Of a stretch of DNA of 64,000 nt, positions 62,635 through 64,000 are shown piece by piece (the stretch's first letter is position 1; each line of letters opens with the position of its first letter). The notes under the pieces were generated by a model that saw nothing but the letters and a program-made list of their open reading frames with translations, had not been told where the DNA came from and made no database searches. This stretch comes from DATAEK01 sp036258055 (lineage in GTDB: Bacteria; Acidobacteriota; Vicinamibacteria; Vicinamibacterales; 2-12-FULL-66-21), in NCBI GenBank assembly GCA_036258055.1, contig DATAEK010000098.1, positions 20,946 to 84,945 of the forward strand, in the 5' to 3' direction. The translations under genes and the position numbers were made by a program.

Positions 62635-64000
62635 CTACTCGCTGCGAAGCACCACCATCGGATCCACCTTTCCCGCTCGGCGCGCGGGCAGCCAGCTGGC
62701 GGCGAGCGCGACGATCGAGAGCGTGGCCGTCACCGCCGCAAACACTTCTGGATCGGTCGGACTGGTCCCGGCGAGGACCCCCTGGAGTGCGCGCGTCGAG
62801 ACCCAGGCCGCGGGCAAGCCGAGCGCCAGCCCGGCGGCGGTCATGCGGAGACCCGTGCGCGCCACGAGCGCTTCCACCTGACGCGGTGACGCGCCGAGCG
62901 CGAGCCGCACGCCGATCTCGCGCCTGCGTTGACTGACGCTGTAGGCGATCACGCCGAACGTGCCCATAGACGCCATCAGCAGCGCCACGGCCGCGAGCGA
63001 TCCCATCAGCAGCGCCACGAATCTCGCAGGCTGCCGCCACCGCGCCATTGCCTGCTCCATCGTCATTACGTCCTCGATGGGTTGATCCGGATCGACGGCG
63101 GCGACGGCGGCGCGGAGTTCGGGCACGAGCGATCCGGGATCGGTCATCGCGCTCATCTGAATCGAGATCGATCGACCGGGAAACCCGGCGAACGGCACGT
63201 ACGCCGCCGGCGTTTGCCGCGTGGAGAACACGGTTCCAGCCCCGTCTGACACGACACCCACGACTGTCAGCCAGGGCGCACGCGACGAGGCGTCGCCGAA
63301 GCGGATGCGCTGACCGAGAGCGCTCGTTCCGGGCCAGACCCGGCGCGCCAGCTCCTGATTCACGATGGCCACGTAGTTCCCGTCCGCATCCGAGAACGCG
63401 CGCCCTTCACGCACGGGTGCGCCGAACACGGCGAAGTAGTGAGGAGTTACCGCATAGTAGAACTGCGGCGACGCGCCGGCCGGCACATAGCGACTCCCCT
63501 CGACCTCCATCGTCCGTGGCCGTCCGCCGAAACCGGCGTAGAACACGGGGCGCAGCACAGCGGCCTGAGTGCCGGGAATGCGACCTAGGCGCTCGAGCAC
63601 ATTCGTAACGAATGCACGTATCTGTGCCTCCTGCTCGTAGCGGCGATCGGCAAGCTCGACGTCGGCGGTGAGCACGCGTGACGCGTCGTAGTCGACGATG
63701 AATGTGGAGGTGCGCACGACGGTCTTGATCAGCAGACCAGCCCCCGCGAGGAGCAGCAGCGACAACGCCAGCTGACCAGCAACGAGGGTGGCGCGAAACC
63801 GTGTGCCGGCGACACCGCCGGCAATCGACCCGCCAGACTTGAGCGTCGCATTTGGATCTGAGCGCCACGACTGCCACGCTGGTGGAAGACTGCACAGAAT
63901 GCCGGTTACCAAAGTGACGACAACGCCGAACGCGAGAACCCGCCAGTCGATGCCGAAATGAATCCAGTACGGCGCCTCCATGCCAATCGCCGCTACAATC
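62635..64000 (-). CDS. ADOP-type MacB-like permease (C-terminal half; runs off the window)
   Basis: The frame is open through base 64000, so the N-terminal part is outside. The visible 455 residues cover the end of the first permease half (DWRVLAFGVVVTLVTGILCSLPPAWQSW), the linker helix (RFRATLVAGQLALSLLLLAGAGLLIKT), the second periplasmic MacB domain and the last three membrane helices with RREIGVRLALGASPRQVEALV and the ending RRAGKVDPMVVLRSE. This is the third permease of this type in the window. Whether a PadR gene accompanies it cannot be seen. Confidence 0.9.
   Translation of the reverse strand, partial: IVAAIGMEAPYWIHFGIDWRVLAFGVVVTLVTGILCSLPPAWQSWRSDPNATLKSGGSIAGGVAGTRFRATLVAGQLALSLLLLAGAGLLIKTVVRTSTFIVDYDASRVLTADVELADRRYEQEAQIRAFVTNVLERLGRIPGTQAAVLRPVFYAGFGGRPRTMEVEGSRYVPAGASPQFYYAVTPHYFAVFGAPVREGRAFSDADGNYVAIVNQELARRVWPGTSALGQRIRFGDASSRAPWLTVVGVVSDGAGTVFSTRQTPAAYVPFAGFPGRSISIQMSAMTDPGSLVPELRAAVAAVDPDQPIEDVMTMEQAMARWRQPARFVALLMGSLAAVALLMASMGTFGVIAYSVSQRRREIGVRLALGASPRQVEALVARTGLRMTAAGLALGLPAAWVSTRALQGVLAGTSPTDPEVFAAVTATLSIVALAASWLPARRAGKVDPMVVLRSE

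Noticed and set aside
62229..62936. A 235-codon + strand frame over the end of the window
   Set aside because: It is antisense to the methyltransferase remnant and the third ADOP gene; its codons follow the repeats and Arg/Ser-rich composition of a shadow frame.

Overview
The window is high-GC DNA with tightly packed genes on both strands. It most resembles an Acidobacteriota genome of the Vicinamibacteria type. The pointers are three large MacB-like permeases of the ADOP type with PadR regulators beside two of them, an acidobacterial VWFA-type secreted protein, two long secreted M14 carboxypeptidases with Gly-rich inserts, a carboxypeptidase-regulatory-domain protein, a TonB receptor and a histone H1-like basic protein. 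This placement is inference; there is no rRNA or other phylogenetic anchor. I saw no tRNA, rRNA, CRISPR array, insertion sequence or prophage.

Layout: 1-3.7 kb is a carbohydrate locus (MFS transporter diverging from a GH97 glycosidase and an alginate-lyase-family enzyme, with a palindromic operator between). 4.8-8.0 kb is a three-gene leftward operon of a HemN-like radical SAM enzyme, a flavin-halogenase-like oxidoreductase and a hotdog thioesterase. 8.3-9.7 kb is an ECF sigma/anti-sigma pair. 10-17 kb holds a secreted HExxH peptidase, an M14 peptidase, an AMIN protein with an 81-bp minisatellite and a tiny membrane protein. 17.5-23.5 kb holds an OmpR/histidine-kinase pair, HtrA, a bactofilin, a lone receiver protein and two small membrane proteins. 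23.6-27.2 kb is a SAM-I riboswitch followed by homoserine dehydrogenase, an ACT-less aspartokinase and a trans-sulfuration enzyme. 27.3-40 kb holds a GT-C glycosyltransferase, secreted proteins of unknown function and two PadR/ADOP units. 40-46 kb holds a kinase-like lipoprotein converging on an operon of VWFA protein, 90-aa protein, HerA-like ATPase and phosphoesterase. 46-64 kb holds the H1-like protein, the second M14 peptidase, a pilin, a TAXI-TRAP transporter, EttA, an ABC exporter with a HAD phosphatase, a TonB receptor, a zinc peptidase, a methyltransferase remnant and a third ADOP permease.

Three signals cut across the genes. (i) Short degenerate tandem-repeat tracts sit at or just after the stop codons of about ten unrelated genes, each with its own unit; several units recur at distant loci in either orientation, and some run into coding ends. 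(ii) Three dispersed hairpins share a constant core (GGGGCCCCACCCCC), while the outer stem changes in a base-pair-preserving way. (iii) Several starts lie only 6-11 nt after a TANNNT -10 box, which suggests leaderless mRNAs. The protein-level candidates for undescribed biology are the kinase-like lipoprotein at 40164-41348 with its neighbouring operon, and the radical-SAM/halogenase/thioesterase operon.
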